The notes under the pieces: model-generated
Databases searched by the model: none
Told to the model about the DNA's origin: nothing
What the model saw: the letters and a program-made list of their open reading frames with translations, nothing else
In this document: piece after piece, positions 15,168 to 25,017 of the stretch
How the letters are laid out: each line of letters starts with the position of its first letter
Position numbering within the stretch: the first letter of the stretch is position 1
Position numbers and translations under genes: made by a program
Source: Desulfovibrio legallii
Lineage (GTDB): Bacteria > Desulfobacterota > Desulfovibrionia > Desulfovibrionales > Desulfovibrionaceae
Reading direction: 5' to 3'
Length of the DNA: 64,000 nucleotides
NCBI RefSeq assembly: GCF_900102485.1
Contig: NZ_FNBX01000002.1
Span: 24,295-88,294 of the forward strand

Positions 15168-16481
15168 ATGATCGATCGTTACACCCGGCCGGCAATGGGC
15201 CGCATCTGGACCCTGGAAAACCGCTACCGGGCCTGGCTGGACGTGGAGCTGGCCGTGTGCGAGGCCTGGGGCGAGCTGGGCCGCGTGCCCGCCGACGCCG
15301 TGGCGCGCATCAAGGCCAGGGCGGCCATTGATGTGGACCGCATCCTGGCCATTGAAGAAGTGACCCGCCACGACGTCATCGCCTTCCTGACCTCTCTGGA
15401 AGAGAAGGTGGGGCCGGAGGCCCGCTACATCCACCTGGGCTGCACTTCTTCGGACATTGTGGATACGGCCAACGCCCTGCTGCTGGTCCAGGCCGGGACG
15501 TTGATCCTTAGCGATCTGGACGCCCTGCTGGCCACCCTGGCGGATCTGGCCCGCCGCCATAAGGGCGTGCTCTGCATGGGCCGCACCCACGGCATCCATG
15601 CGGAGCCCACCAGCTTCGGCCTCAAGATGCTGGGCTTTTACGCCGAATTTGTGCGGCACCGGGAGCGGGTGCAGGCGGGCCTTGAGAGCGTGCGCGCGGG
15701 CAAGATTTCCGGCGCGGTGGGCACCTACGCCTTTCTTTCGCCTGACCTGGAGGCCCGCGCCCTGGCCCGCCTGGGCCTGGCGGTGGACCCGCACTCCACC
15801 CAGATCGTGCAGCGCGACCGCTACGCCCATTTCTTCACCTCCCTGGCGATCATGGCCGGCGGGGTGGAGCGGCTCTGCGTGGAGCTGCGCCATCTGCAGC
15901 GCACGGAGGTGCTGGAAGTGGAGGAGGGCTTCGCCAAAGGGCAGAAAGGCTCCTCGGCCATGCCCCACAAAAAGAATCCCATCTCGGCGGAGAACCTGTG
16001 CGGCCTTTCCCGGCTGCTGCGTTCCAACGCCCTGGCCTCGCTGGAAGATCAGGCCCTCTGGCACGAGCGGGACATCAGTCATTCTTCGGTGGAGCGGGTT
16101 ATTATGCCCGATTCCACCATCCTGGCGGACTATGTGCTGGCCCGGCTGGACCGGCTGCTGCGCGGCCTGGTGGTCAAGCCCGAACGCATGCGCGAGAACA
16201 TGGAGCGCTCCTACGGGCTCTACTTTTCGCAACGGGTGCTCACGGCGCTCATCGCCACGGGCCTGCCCCGGCAGCAGGCCTACGAGGCCGTACAGCGCCT
16301 GGCCATGCAGAGCTGGGAAAGCCGCACCCCCTTCCCCGATCTGGTGCGCGCCGATGCGGCCATCAGCGGCCGCCTGGGCGCGGAAACCCTCAAGGATCTG
16401 TTTGATCCCGCCTACTACCTGCGCTACGAGGACGCCATTTTTGAGCGCGTGCTTGCCGCACCCCTCACGGAGGACCGCTAG
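15168..16481 (+). CDS. purB: adenylosuccinate lyase
   Basis: A 437-residue fumarase-superfamily lyase that releases fumarate from SAICAR and from adenylosuccinate. It begins MIDRYTRPAMGRIW, typical of PurB. The superfamily signature KGSSAMPHKKNPI holds the catalytic Ser loop, and GRTHGIHAEPTSFG and HLGCTSSDIVDTAN supply the substrate His and Ser residues. GAGG precedes the ATG by five bases. Its TAG stop overlaps the GTG start of pyrE, so purine and pyrimidine genes are coupled. Confidence 0.95.
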   Translation: MIDRYTRPAMGRIWTLENRYRAWLDVELAVCEAWGELGRVPADAVARIKARAAIDVDRILAIEEVTRHDVIAFLTSLEEKVGPEARYIHLGCTSSDIVDTANALLLVQAGTLILSDLDALLATLADLARRHKGVLCMGRTHGIHAEPTSFGLKMLGFYAEFVRHRERVQAGLESVRAGKISGAVGTYAFLSPDLEARALARLGLAVDPHSTQIVQRDRYAHFFTSLAIMAGGVERLCVELRHLQRTEVLEVEEGFAKGQKGSSAMPHKKNPISAENLCGLSRLLRSNALASLEDQALWHERDISHSSVERVIMPDSTILADYVLARLDRLLRGLVVKPERMRENMERSYGLYFSQRVLTALIATGLPRQQAYEAVQRLAMQSWESRTPFPDLVRADAAISGRLGAETLKDLFDPAYYLRYEDAIFERVLAAPLTEDR

Positions 16482-17050
16482 TGGACGCCCCCATGCTGGA
16501 CCATAAACGCCGCCTGGCGCGTCTGCTGGTGGAAAAATCCTACCGGGAAGGTGATTTTTTGCTGGCTTCCGGCCGCCGAAGCGATTATTATTTCGACTGT
16601 CGCGTTACCGCACTGCACGCTGAGGGCTCCTGGCTCATCGGCACGCTGTTCAACAACCTGCTCAAGGACGTTGACGTTCGCGGCGTCGGCGGCATGACCA
16701 TGGGCGCGGATCCGCTGGTTTCCGCCACCACGGTTGTTTCGCACCAGCTGGGCCGCCCTTTGCACGGCCTTCTGGTGCGCAAGGAGGCCAAGGGCCACGG
16801 CACCGGCCAGTTTGTAGAGGGGTTGGGCAACTTCCGCCCGGGCGACCGGGTGGCGTTGCTGGAAGATGTGGTCACCACGGGCGGTTCGCTGCTCAAAGCC
16901 TGCGAAAGAATACGGGAGGCGGGCCTGTCCATTGCGGCGGTCTGCGCTATCCTGGATCGGGAGGAAGGTGGCCGGGAAAAGCTCCGTGAGGCGGGGTATG
17001 ACCTGCTTGCGCTCTTTACCCGTGCGGAACTGGTGGCCCTTGCGCGTTGA
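16481..17050 (+). CDS. pyrE: orotate phosphoribosyltransferase
   Basis: A 189-residue enzyme converting orotate and PRPP to orotidine 5'-phosphate. The PRPP loop is VALLEDVVTTGGSLLKA; LLASGRRSDYYFDCR near the N-terminus is the usual OPRT opening and VRKEAKGHGTG is the flexible catalytic loop with its Lys. A GTG at 16481 overlaps the purB stop; an ATG at 16493 is an equally possible start that shortens it by four residues. The C-terminal 53 bases overlap the predicted start of the next gene. Confidence 0.93.
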   Translation: MDAPMLDHKRRLARLLVEKSYREGDFLLASGRRSDYYFDCRVTALHAEGSWLIGTLFNNLLKDVDVRGVGGMTMGADPLVSATTVVSHQLGRPLHGLLVRKEAKGHGTGQFVEGLGNFRPGDRVALLEDVVTTGGSLLKACERIREAGLSIAAVCAILDREEGGREKLREAGYDLLALFTRAELVALAR

Positions 17051-19283
17051 GGGAGCCGGTTGCCGCCTCTGGGGGGCGGTGCTGACGCTGCTCCTTTGCG
17101 GCGTTGTGGCCTCGGCCCGACAGGCCCTGGCGGACAACTGGCAGGCCACCCTCTACAACGAGGGCCTGCCCACACATCTGGTGGCCGTGGATAAGGCGCG
17201 TCAGACCTTTCTTTTTTTTGAGAAAAAAAGCCCTCTTAAGCTCAAATACAGTTTCCCCTGCACCACGGGGCAGCTCCCCGGCGATAAGCAGGCCCTTAAC
17301 GACCTGCGCACGCCTGAGGGCGTCTACTTTGTGGAATACAAAATAGCCAGCGGCCTGGACTTCAGGGAATACGGCGGCATAGCCTACACGCTCAACTATC
17401 CCAACCCTGTGGACCGGCTGCGCGGCAAAACCGGCCACGGCATCTGGATCCACAGCAAGGGCTTCGGCATTGAGCCCCTTTCCACCAGGGGCTGCGTGGC
17501 CATCGGCCTGGACGAGATCGGCGAGGTGGGCCCGCAGCTCACCCCGGGCACGGCCGTGGTCCTGGCCGAAAAGCTGGACGAGCGCAGCGTGCCCCGCCCT
17601 GACGACGGCACGGCCCGCGAGCTGCGCCGTCTTATGCAGGCCTGGAGCAACGCCTGGGCCGCGCGCTCCCGCAAGCTGTTCGAGTTTTACGATCCCGAAG
17701 CCTATTCCAGGGCCATGCCGGAAAGTTTCGCCGCCTTCCGGCAGAACAAGGAACGGCTGTTCAAGATCCTCAGCTTCATCAAAATCTACAACCGCAAAAT
17801 CCATGCGCTGCAGGGGCCGGGCTACTGGGTCACCTGGTCGGAGCAGTTCTATACGGCCTCCAACCTTTCCACTGAAGGCATCCGCCGTCTGTATTGGCAG
17901 CGCGGCAAGGACAACAGATTTCGCATTGTGGGCATGGAGTGGACCCCGCGCGACCTGGGCATGCGGGCCGATTTTCAGAAGGGCCGCCTGGTGGCCGAGG
18001 CTCCGCTGCAGGTAGTGAGCGACGCCGCTTCCTCCGAAGCGCCCCGGCCGCCGCGCCTGGATATGCCCGAAAGCGCCGCCGAGCCGGCGTCCGCAGAGGC
18101 CGCGCCCGCCGCCGCTCCTGATGCCGCGCGGGAAACGGCGGCAGCGGAAAAAGCCCCGGCCCCGGCTGCCGCAAAGCCGGCTCCGTCCGCCAAGGCCGCG
18201 CCCGCGGAAAAAGCCGCCGCGCGCACTCTGCTGGCCGTGAGCGAGCCGCTGGTGCCGCGCCGCCAGGCTTCGCCGCCCCCGGCGGAAGTCAACTGGGGCG
18301 CGCGCCCCGGCATGGTTTCCGGCAGCGCAGCCCGGCCTGCCCTGCCGCCCGAAGAATCGCCCCGGCCCGCGCCCGCGAAATCCACGCCTGCGGCAGCCGC
18401 GTCGCCTGCGCCTGTCGCGTCCACAGCGACCGCGCAGCCCGCCCCTGCGCCCGCGACAGCCGCGCCTGAAACGGCGGCCGCGCCCGTCGTGCCCGCCGCG
18501 CCCGCCGCGCAGGTTCTGGAGCTCACGCCCGCAACTCGGCAGGCCCTGGCCGCGGCCGTGGAGGGCTGGAATGCGGCCTTTGCCGCCCGGTCCGCCCAGC
18601 AGATCGCCGCGTTTTATGACCAGGTCCGCTATAACCGCGAGCCCGGCGTGCCGCGCGGGCACTCCTTGCGCACCACCCTGCGCGAGCTGGAGCGGCGCTT
18701 TGCCGCGCCCTGGCTTACGGTCATCAACCGCAAGCCGGAGATGGAAATCAAAGGCAATCTGGTCGTGACCGCCTGGGCGCAGATGACGGCGGCCCCTGAA
18801 GGCTTTGCCGAAGGCCTGCGCACGCTTTGGTGGCGCAGGGGCGAGGACGGCGGCTTCCGCATTGTGGCGGCCCGCTTCCAGCCCGGCCCCACAGGGCTTG
18901 CCGCCGATTATCTGGACGCGGTCAGCGGCCAGGTCAGCGCAGATCTGGAAGCCTGGCGCAAGGCCTGGGAGGCCGGAAGCCTGGATGCCTACCTGGAGTG
19001 CTATACCGCGGACGCCCTGCAGCAGGGGCGGCGCGGGGCCGCCAATATCCGGCGGCAGAAGGAACAGCTCTGGGCCCGCGTCAAGCCCACCCTGGTGCGG
19101 ATTTCCGGTTTGCGGCTGGTGGTGGAGCGCACGGGCCTGCGGGCGGACATGACCCAGATCTACGCGGACAGCTCCGGCCACAGCGACCGGGGCACCAAGA
19201 CCCTCCAACTGCGCTACGACGGCAAGCGCTGGCGCATCGCCCGCGAGGATTGGGCCGCCCTGCCGCCCGCGTCCCAACCCTGA
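16998..19283 (+). CDS. L,D-transpeptidase (YkuD) with three Cds6/NTF2-like domains
   Basis: About 761 residues. A signal peptide ends near residue 45 (ARQALA). A YkuD catalytic domain spans about 50-195, with HGIWIHSKGF at 147-156 and STRGC at 162-166 providing His and the nucleophile Cys166; such enzymes form 3-3 crosslinks or attach proteins to peptidoglycan. After it come three NTF2-like units of the kind found once in Cds6-type proteins: about 208-317, 513-631 and 648-753. Each opens with a WxxAWxAxS helix and ends with a WRI/FRI strand. A Pro/Ala-rich linker (335-510) separates the first and second. Start 16998, with GGCGGGG upstream, overlaps pyrE by 53 bases. Confidence 0.82.
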   Translation: MTCLRSLPVRNWWPLRVEGAGCRLWGAVLTLLLCGVVASARQALADNWQATLYNEGLPTHLVAVDKARQTFLFFEKKSPLKLKYSFPCTTGQLPGDKQALNDLRTPEGVYFVEYKIASGLDFREYGGIAYTLNYPNPVDRLRGKTGHGIWIHSKGFGIEPLSTRGCVAIGLDEIGEVGPQLTPGTAVVLAEKLDERSVPRPDDGTARELRRLMQAWSNAWAARSRKLFEFYDPEAYSRAMPESFAAFRQNKERLFKILSFIKIYNRKIHALQGPGYWVTWSEQFYTASNLSTEGIRRLYWQRGKDNRFRIVGMEWTPRDLGMRADFQKGRLVAEAPLQVVSDAASSEAPRPPRLDMPESAAEPASAEAAPAAAPDAARETAAAEKAPAPAAAKPAPSAKAAPAEKAAARTLLAVSEPLVPRRQASPPPAEVNWGARPGMVSGSAARPALPPEESPRPAPAKSTPAAAASPAPVASTATAQPAPAPATAAPETAAAPVVPAAPAAQVLELTPATRQALAAAVEGWNAAFAARSAQQIAAFYDQVRYNREPGVPRGHSLRTTLRELERRFAAPWLTVINRKPEMEIKGNLVVTAWAQMTAAPEGFAEGLRTLWWRRGEDGGFRIVAARFQPGPTGLAADYLDAVSGQVSADLEAWRKAWEAGSLDAYLECYTADALQQGRRGAANIRRQKEQLWARVKPTLVRISGLRLVVERTGLRADMTQIYADSSGHSDRGTKTLQLRYDGKRWRIAREDWAALPPASQP

Positions 19284-19307
19284 CGCCTGTGCGGCGCGGA
19301 GCCGGCC

Positions 19308-20039
19308 TTGGGCTATAAAACCAACCTTTGCATTATCTTTATGCCCGATGCGGGGCCGCGCCGCAGCTATCGGGTGCGGCAAAGCCGCTTCCGCCTGCTG
19401 TTGCTGCTTTGCGCCTGCCTGCCCGTGGTCTGCGCGCTGCTGGGCTGGCAGTGCTGGCGGCTGTGGCAGCAGAACGCGCAACTGCGCGAAAACGTGCTGC
19501 GCTTTGAAAGCGACTACCAGGCCGCCCAGGCCACGGCGGAACGGCTGGAAAACCTGGAAGCCCTGCTGCAGGAGGAAAACCTGCCCGGCAGGGAGCAGGT
19601 GCTCCGCCGCCTCAACGCCCTGGAAGGGGATGAAGCGCCGCCCGCCGAGGCCGCGCCGCCGGAGCCCGCGCCCCGCGCTGAAGGCCCCGGCCATGAGGAC
19701 TTCCCGGCCGTGGATACGGGCTATGTGGCGGTGAGCAATGTCCAGGCCCGCGCCCTGCGCGGCGGCAAGCTGCGCATCGCCCTGGACCTGCGCAATACGG
19801 ACAGCCAGAAGATCGCCGTCGGCATGGTGAGCGCCGTCCTGCTCACGGCCGACGGCAAACGCCGCCCGCTGGACGTAACCCCGGAAAGCGCCGCCAGCTT
19901 TCGCATCAGCCGCTTTAAGCGCTCGGTCATGGTGGTGGGCGCGGGGCGCACCAGCATGGTCAACGCCCAGGTGCTGCTGGAGGTGCGCAGCCAGGACGGG
20001 GCGGTGGTCTTCCGCAATATTTTCCCGGTGGAGCGTTAG
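19308..20039 (+). CDS. membrane-anchored coiled-coil protein of unknown function
   Basis: 243 residues. A short basic N-terminus (RRSYRVRQSRFR) leads into one membrane segment (residues about 29-50), then a coiled coil rich in Leu/Glu/Gln (about 52-105), a Pro/Ala-rich spacer and a C-terminal beta-rich domain beginning VDTGYVAVSNVQARAL. The N-terminal plan resembles that of M23 peptidases and divisome scaffold proteins, but no peptidase motif is present. A TTG start at 19308 has GGAG six bases upstream; an ATG at 19341 lacks one. It follows the L,D-transpeptidase by 24 bases, which suggests a cell-envelope role. Confidence 0.7.
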   Translation: MGYKTNLCIIFMPDAGPRRSYRVRQSRFRLLLLLCACLPVVCALLGWQCWRLWQQNAQLRENVLRFESDYQAAQATAERLENLEALLQEENLPGREQVLRRLNALEGDEAPPAEAAPPEPAPRAEGPGHEDFPAVDTGYVAVSNVQARALRGGKLRIALDLRNTDSQKIAVGMVSAVLLTADGKRRPLDVTPESAASFRISRFKRSVMVVGAGRTSMVNAQVLLEVRSQDGAVVFRNIFPVER

Positions 20040-20178
20040 GCGTTTCAGGCCTCAATGTTCCTTCGCCAGCGGCGCGGACAGCCCGCCCCATCGGGCCCGC
20101 GCGGGCAGGGCGCGGACAAGCCTTGCCGGCACAGCCTTACCAATCCTTACCCTTCGGTTCCGTCAAAAGGATACAGTC

Positions 20179-23115
20179 ATGAACAGGCACGGTTTCACAC
20201 TGCTTACGGAAAAAATTCTGCACGAAGCGGGCGGCACGGCGCGCCTGTGGCGGCATGCGGTCACGGGCGCGGAGCTGCTCTCCGTCAGCAATACGGACGA
20301 GAACAAATGCTTCGGGGTCAGCTTCCGCACCCCCCCGGCGGATTCCACGGGCGTGGCCCACATCCTGGAGCATTCCGTGCTCTGCGGTTCGGCCAAATAT
20401 CCGGTGAAGGAACCTTTTGTGGAGCTGCTCAAGGGCTCGCTGCAGACCTTCCTCAACGCCTTTACCTTTCCCGACAAGACCTGCTACCCCGTGGCCAGCT
20501 GCAATCTGCGCGATTTTTACAACCTTATTGACGTTTACATCGACGCCGTGTTCCACCCCCGCATCAGCGAAGACATTTTCAAGCAGGAGGGCTGGCATGT
20601 GGAGGCCCCCACGCCCGACGGCCCCTGGGCTTACAAAGGCGTGGTCTACAACGAGATGAAGGGCGTTTACTCCTCGCCCGACTCCATCCTGGGGGAGCAG
20701 AGCCAGCAGGCCCTGTTCCCGGATACGCTGTACAGCCTGGATTCCGGCGGCGACCCGGAGCGCATCCCCGATCTGACCTATGCGGCTTTTCACGAGTTCC
20801 ACAGCCGCTACTACCACCCCAGCAACGCCCGCTTCTTCTTCTGGGGCGACGACCCGGAGGAGGAGCGCCTGCGCCTGCTGGCCGCGGCCCTGCAGGACTA
20901 TGCGGCCCGGCCCGTGGATTCCGCCGTGCCCCTGCAGCCCCGGCTTACCATGCCCCGGCGGCTGGAGCTGCCCTATGCCGCGGCGGCGGGCGAAAACCGC
21001 GCCCTGTTTACCGTCAACTGGCTGCTGGGCGAACGCGGCGACGTGCACCAGGCCCTGCTCATGGAGATGCTGGAACATGTGCTGGAAGGGCTGCCCGGCT
21101 CGCCTTTGCGCAAAGCGCTGATCGCCTCCGGCCTGGGGGAGGATACCACCGGCTGCGGGCTGGAAACGGATCTGCGCCAGATGTACTACTCCACAGGCCT
21201 CAAGGGCGTGGCCCCGGCAGACGTGCAGAAGGCCGAGGCGCTTATTTTTGATACCCTGACGGACCTGACGCGCACGGGCATCCCCGCCGCCGCCGTGGAG
21301 GCCGCCGTCAACAGCGTGGAATTCGCCTACCGCGAAAACAATTCCGGCCGCTTTCCGCGCGGGCTGGCGGCCATGATCCAGGCGCTCTCCACCTGGCTCT
21401 ATGACGGCGACCCCCTGGCCCCCCTGGCCTGGGAAGCTCCCCTCACGGCCATCAAGGACCGCCTGGCCGCGGGCGAAAAGCTGTTTGAAGCGGCCATTGC
21501 AGACAACTTCCTGAACAACGCCCACCGCGCCACGGTGGTGCTGTTGCCCGACGCCGGTCTGGGCGCGCGGCGGGAGGCGGCCGAGGCCGCCCGCGTGGCC
21601 GCCGTGCAGGTCGCCGCAGGGCCGGAGGCCAGGGCCGCCCTGACGGAGGAGACCCGCCGCCTGCAGGCGGCGCAGACCGCGCCTGACAGCCCGGAGGCCC
21701 TGGCATCCATCCCCGCGCTGGGGCTGGACGATCTGCCGCGCGAAAACGCCGCCATCCCCCGCGCTGTGGCCCAGTGGCCGGAAACGGCTCTCAGCCATGA
21801 GCTGCCCACCCGCGGCATTGCCTACGCCACCTTGCTGCTGCCGCTGGAAAATGTGCCGGACCGTCTGGCGGCCCTGCTGCCGTTGTTTGCCCGCAGCCTT
21901 ACGGAGACGGGCACCGCCCGGCGGGACTATACGGAGCTGGGCGCGCTTATGGCCGCCAAAACCGGCGGCCTGGGGGCCGACCCTTTGCTGGGCGTAGTGC
22001 GCGGCAGCCGTAAGACCGTGAGCTGCCTCAGCGTGTCGGGCAAGGCCGTGTACGACAAGTTGCCGGACCTCTTTGCCCTGATGACGGAAATTCTGCTGGA
22101 GCCGCAGACCGACGTTGCGGCGTTGGGCGAGCGGCTGCGCCAGATGCTGCTGGAGGCCCGCGCGCGCCTGGAGCACGGCCTTCAGGCGGCGGGGCACGCT
22201 GCGGTGAGCGCCCGGCTGCGGGCGCGCTACACGGGCGCGGGGGCCGTGGCCGAACGCACCACGGGCCTGAGCTACCTGGAAAGCGTGCGCGGGCTGCTCC
22301 GGCAGTTGGAAACCGAACCGCAGGCCCTGCTGGAGGATATGGAAGACCTGCGCCGCCGCATCGTGGCCCGGCCCGGCGCGGTGTTCGACTGCACCGCCGA
22401 GGCCGAAGGCCTGGCCCTGGCCGAAACCCACGCCCGGCAGCTCTTGCGGGCCTTGCCGCCCGCGCGGGCCGGCGGGCGCGGCGACCTGGGCGCGGCCCCT
22501 CTGGACCTGCCCCTCGGCGAAGCCTTCGTGGCCCCGGCCCAGATCAACTATGTGGGCAAGGCCGCCAACCTTTACGACCTGGGCTATGCGTACCACGGCT
22601 CGGCCAGCGCCATTCTGCGCTATCTGCGCATGGGCTATCTGTGGGAACAGGTGCGGGTGCGGGGCGGGGCCTACGGGGCCTTCTGCGGCCTGGACCGCCT
22701 GGGCGGCACCCTGGTCTGCTCCTCCTACCGCGACCCCAATGTGGACGACACCCTGGCCGCCTTTGACGGCATGGCGGACTTTCTGCGCGCCTTCACCCCG
22801 GACAAGGCCCAGCTTACCCAGGCCATTGTGGGGGCCATCGGGGATCTGGACGCCTACCAGCTGCCCGACGCCAAAGGCGCGCAATCCCTGGCGCGCTGGC
22901 TCACGGACGATACGGAGGCCGCCCGCGCCCTCATGCGTGAGGAAATCCTCAGCACCACCCCGCGTCATTTCAAGGAGTTTGCCGAGGTGCTGGCCACGGC
23001 CGCGCGGGAAGGGGCCGTGTGCGTGCTGGGCGGGCCCAAAACCCAGGCCGCGGCAGAGGCCCACGGCTGGCCCGTGCAGAAGCTGGTGGAAACCCAGGGA
23101 ACCGCAGCGGAATAA
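20179..23115 (+). CDS. M16C family zinc metallopeptidase (presequence-protease type)
   Basis: A 978-residue insulinase-family peptidase. The inverted zinc motif HILEH is at residues 61-65 (VAHILEHSVLCGS), with SLQTFLNAFTFPDKTCYPVAS shortly after, which is typical of the PreP/Cym1 subgroup. The distal zinc ligand Glu is expected in the following helix (NEMKGVYSSPDS). Full length implies all four M16 half-domains, with an M16C-associated linker in the middle. No signal peptide is visible, so it is probably cytoplasmic and degrades short peptides. The ATG is preceded by AAAGGATA. A long perfect hairpin terminator follows. Confidence 0.92.
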   Translation: MNRHGFTLLTEKILHEAGGTARLWRHAVTGAELLSVSNTDENKCFGVSFRTPPADSTGVAHILEHSVLCGSAKYPVKEPFVELLKGSLQTFLNAFTFPDKTCYPVASCNLRDFYNLIDVYIDAVFHPRISEDIFKQEGWHVEAPTPDGPWAYKGVVYNEMKGVYSSPDSILGEQSQQALFPDTLYSLDSGGDPERIPDLTYAAFHEFHSRYYHPSNARFFFWGDDPEEERLRLLAAALQDYAARPVDSAVPLQPRLTMPRRLELPYAAAAGENRALFTVNWLLGERGDVHQALLMEMLEHVLEGLPGSPLRKALIASGLGEDTTGCGLETDLRQMYYSTGLKGVAPADVQKAEALIFDTLTDLTRTGIPAAAVEAAVNSVEFAYRENNSGRFPRGLAAMIQALSTWLYDGDPLAPLAWEAPLTAIKDRLAAGEKLFEAAIADNFLNNAHRATVVLLPDAGLGARREAAEAARVAAVQVAAGPEARAALTEETRRLQAAQTAPDSPEALASIPALGLDDLPRENAAIPRAVAQWPETALSHELPTRGIAYATLLLPLENVPDRLAALLPLFARSLTETGTARRDYTELGALMAAKTGGLGADPLLGVVRGSRKTVSCLSVSGKAVYDKLPDLFALMTEILLEPQTDVAALGERLRQMLLEARARLEHGLQAAGHAAVSARLRARYTGAGAVAERTTGLSYLESVRGLLRQLETEPQALLEDMEDLRRRIVARPGAVFDCTAEAEGLALAETHARQLLRALPPARAGGRGDLGAAPLDLPLGEAFVAPAQINYVGKAANLYDLGYAYHGSASAILRYLRMGYLWEQVRVRGGAYGAFCGLDRLGGTLVCSSYRDPNVDDTLAAFDGMADFLRAFTPDKAQLTQAIVGAIGDLDAYQLPDAKGAQSLARWLTDDTEAARALMREEILSTTPRHFKEFAEVLATAAREGAVCVLGGPKTQAAAEAHGWPVQKLVETQGTAAE

Positions 23116-23191
23116 CCGAAAGCAGCGGGGCCGGGCGCGTCTTTTGGAACGCCCGCGCACCCCGCGCAGGACGTCGTTCGGCGGTAGTGAG

Positions 23192-23233
23192 CCCCCGGCA
23201 ACGGCAGGAAGAACAGCCTGCCGTTGCCGGGGG
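23192..23233 (+). terminator. hairpin terminator after the M16 peptidase gene
   Basis: A 17-base perfect stem, CCCCCGGCAACGGCAGG with CCTGCCGTTGCCGGGGG, and an 8-base loop, 76 bases after the peptidase stop. The following CTTCTGTGTTG is only modestly T-rich. Confidence 0.7.
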
Positions 23234-23444
23234 CTTCTGTGTTGCTGCAGGCGGGCGTGCGCCTGGACGCTTTATGCGTCCTCCCGCGTCGGGGGTGCAT
23301 GAACGCCACAAAGCAAGCGCTGTGCCCACAGGGCAAACGAACGCACAGGCGGGGCCCTGCCGGTTCCACACCTGACCCTGCCAAGGGAGAAATTTTTTCA
23401 GCGCGCAAGGTGCGCGCCGCGCTTGAGAAAAAAAGCGCCATCCA

Positions 23445-23475
23445 GCCCGTCCGATGTGGGACGGGCACATTTTTT
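23445..23475 (+). terminator. second intrinsic terminator, orphan
   Basis: GCCCGTCC pairs with GGACGGGC across GATGTG, followed by ACA and six T residues. It lies about 210 bases beyond the first terminator and 240 before sat, with no gene between. The stretch 23234-23444 has a further GCGCGC hairpin but no convincing reading frame. Confidence 0.7.
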
Positions 23476-23595
23476 CCTTATTTCCCCCTTCTCTTTTGCC
23501 GTGGAGCAGGTTATGATGAACTATCTGCAAGCAGATGCGGGCCGCACCCCAGCTTCTTTTTCAGGCGCGTAGCCAAGATTTTTTTCGGGAGATGG

Positions 23596-23624
23596 TTGAC
23601 TTTTTGTTAGATTATTCACAAGAT
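23596..23624 (+). promoter_or_regulatory. possible promoter of sat
   Basis: TTGACT (23596-23601), 17 AT-rich bases, CAAGAT (23619-23624). The -35 is good and the -10 is poor. The leader to the sat ATG would be about 80 bases. The AT-rich character stands out from the coding sequence around it. Confidence 0.4.
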
Positions 23625-23712
23625 GCTTTTTGAAAGCAGTCCTCCCGTTTGGCGAGCCGGCACGCCAGCTCCTGGGGGAGGCGCACATAACCAAAACACG
23701 GAGGATTTCGCG

Positions 23713-24984
23713 ATGTCCAAACTGGTAGCTCCTCATGGCGGCAAGGGTCTGGTCTGTTGCTTGCTGGAAGGCAAGGCCCTGGAAGACGAAAAGAAAAAAG
23801 CCGCTGGCTTGAAGCAGATCGAAATTTCTTCCCGCGCCAAGGGCGACCTGATCATGATGGGCATTGGCGGCTTTTCGCCCCTCAAAGGCTTCATGAACAA
23901 GGCCGACTGGAAGAGCGTTTGTGAAAAAATGACGCTTTCCGACGGCACCTTCTGGCCCGTGCCGGTGACCATGGACGTGGCCGCCGCCGACGCCAAAAGC
24001 CTGAAGCCCGGCGAAGAAGTGGCCCTGGTCCGCAAGGGCGAAATCATGGCCACCATGAAGGTTGAGGAAGTCTATGAGATGACCGAGGCCGACAAAAAGT
24101 GGGAATGCGAGCTGGTGTTCAAGGGCGCCGGCCCGGACTCCGAAAAGTTTTGGGAAGTGGCCCCCAGCGACCACCCCGGCGTGAAGATGGTGCTGGCCCA
24201 GAAGGAATTCAACGTGGCCGGTACGGTCAAAGTGCTTTCGCAGGGCGAATATCCTGAGAAGTTCCCCGGCGTGTACATGACCCCCGCCCAGCTGCGCGCC
24301 AAGATGGACGAACGCGGCTGGCAGAAAGTGGCCGCCCTGCAGCTGCGCAACCCCATGCACCGCTCGCACGAGTATCTGGCCAAAATCGCCGTTGAAGTGT
24401 GCGACGGCGTGGTCATCCACTCCCTGGTGGGCTCCCTGAAGCCCGGCGACATCCCGGCCGAAGTGCGCGTGAAGTGCATCGACACCCTGGTGGACAAGTA
24501 CTTCGTGAAAGACTTCGTCATCCAGGCCGGCTATCCCCTGGACATGCGCTACGCCGGTCCGCGTGAAGCCCTGTTGCACGCCACCTTCCGCCAGAACTAC
24601 GGCATCAACAACCTCATCGTGGGCCGCGACCACGCCGGTGTGGGCGACTTCTACGGCATGTTTGAGGCGCAGGAAATCTTCCGCAGGATTCCCCAGCCCG
24701 CTGAGGAAGGCAAGCGCCTGCTCTGCCATCCGCTGAATATCGACTGGACCTTCTACTGCAAAAAGTGCGACGGCATGGCCAGCATGCGCACCTGCCCCCA
24801 CGGCAAGGAAGACCGCGTGATCCTTTCCGGCACCAAGTTGCGCAAAATGCTTTCCGAAGGCGCGGAAGTGCCGGATCACTTCGGCCGTGAAGAAGTGCTC
24901 GCCATCCTGCGCGAATACTACTCCAGCCTCACCGAAAAGGTGGAAATCAAAATGCAGCGCGCCGCTTCCGGCTCGACCATGTAA
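23713..24984 (+). CDS. sat: sulfate adenylyltransferase (ATP sulfurylase)
   Basis: A 423-residue homooligomeric-type ATP sulfurylase that activates sulfate to adenosine 5'-phosphosulfate, the first step of dissimilatory sulfate reduction. The active-site motif [14 protein letters not shown] holds the QxRNP and HxxH residues; [12 protein letters not shown] and [11 protein letters not shown] are the other conserved nucleotide-site stretches. [18 protein letters not shown] looks like the zinc-binding cysteine set of bacterial Sat. GGAGGA precedes the ATG at 23713. Codon use is highly biased (Lys/Glu-rich, few rare codons), suggesting strong expression. It is monocistronic with its own terminator; aprAB and pyrophosphatase are not nearby. 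Confidence 0.96.
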   Translation: MSKLVAPHGGKGLVCCLLEGKALEDEKKKAAGLKQIEISSRAKGDLIMMGIGGFSPLKGFMNKADWKSVCEKMTLSDGTFWPVPVTMDVAAADAKSLKPGEEVALVRKGEIMATMKVEEVYEMTEADKKWECELVFKGAGPDSEKFWEVAPSDHPGVKMVLAQKEFNVAGTVKVLSQGEYPEKFPGVYMTPAQLRAKMDERGWQKVAALQLRNPMHRSHEYLAKIAVEVCDGVVIHSLVGSLKPGDIPAEVRVKCIDTLVDKYFVKDFVIQAGYPLDMRYAGPREALLHATFRQNYGINNLIVGRDHAGVGDFYGMFEAQEIFRRIPQPAEEGKRLLCHPLNIDWTFYCKKCDGMASMRTCPHGKEDRVILSGTKLRKMLSEGAEVPDHFGREEVLAILREYYSSLTEKVEIKMQRAASGSTM

Positions 24985-25017
24985 GCTCGGCTCCGGAGCA
25001 ACGCCATCACAACATCA

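Noticed and set aside
20137..23160. A very long minus-strand open frame opposite the M16 peptidase
   Set aside because: It is the GC-rich shadow of the real gene; its product is full of Gly/His/Arg/Gln with no domain, and the plus-strand product has intact family motifs.
23380..23440. The GCGCGC hairpin with A- and T-runs as a terminator
   Set aside because: On neither strand does a T-run follow directly after the stem.
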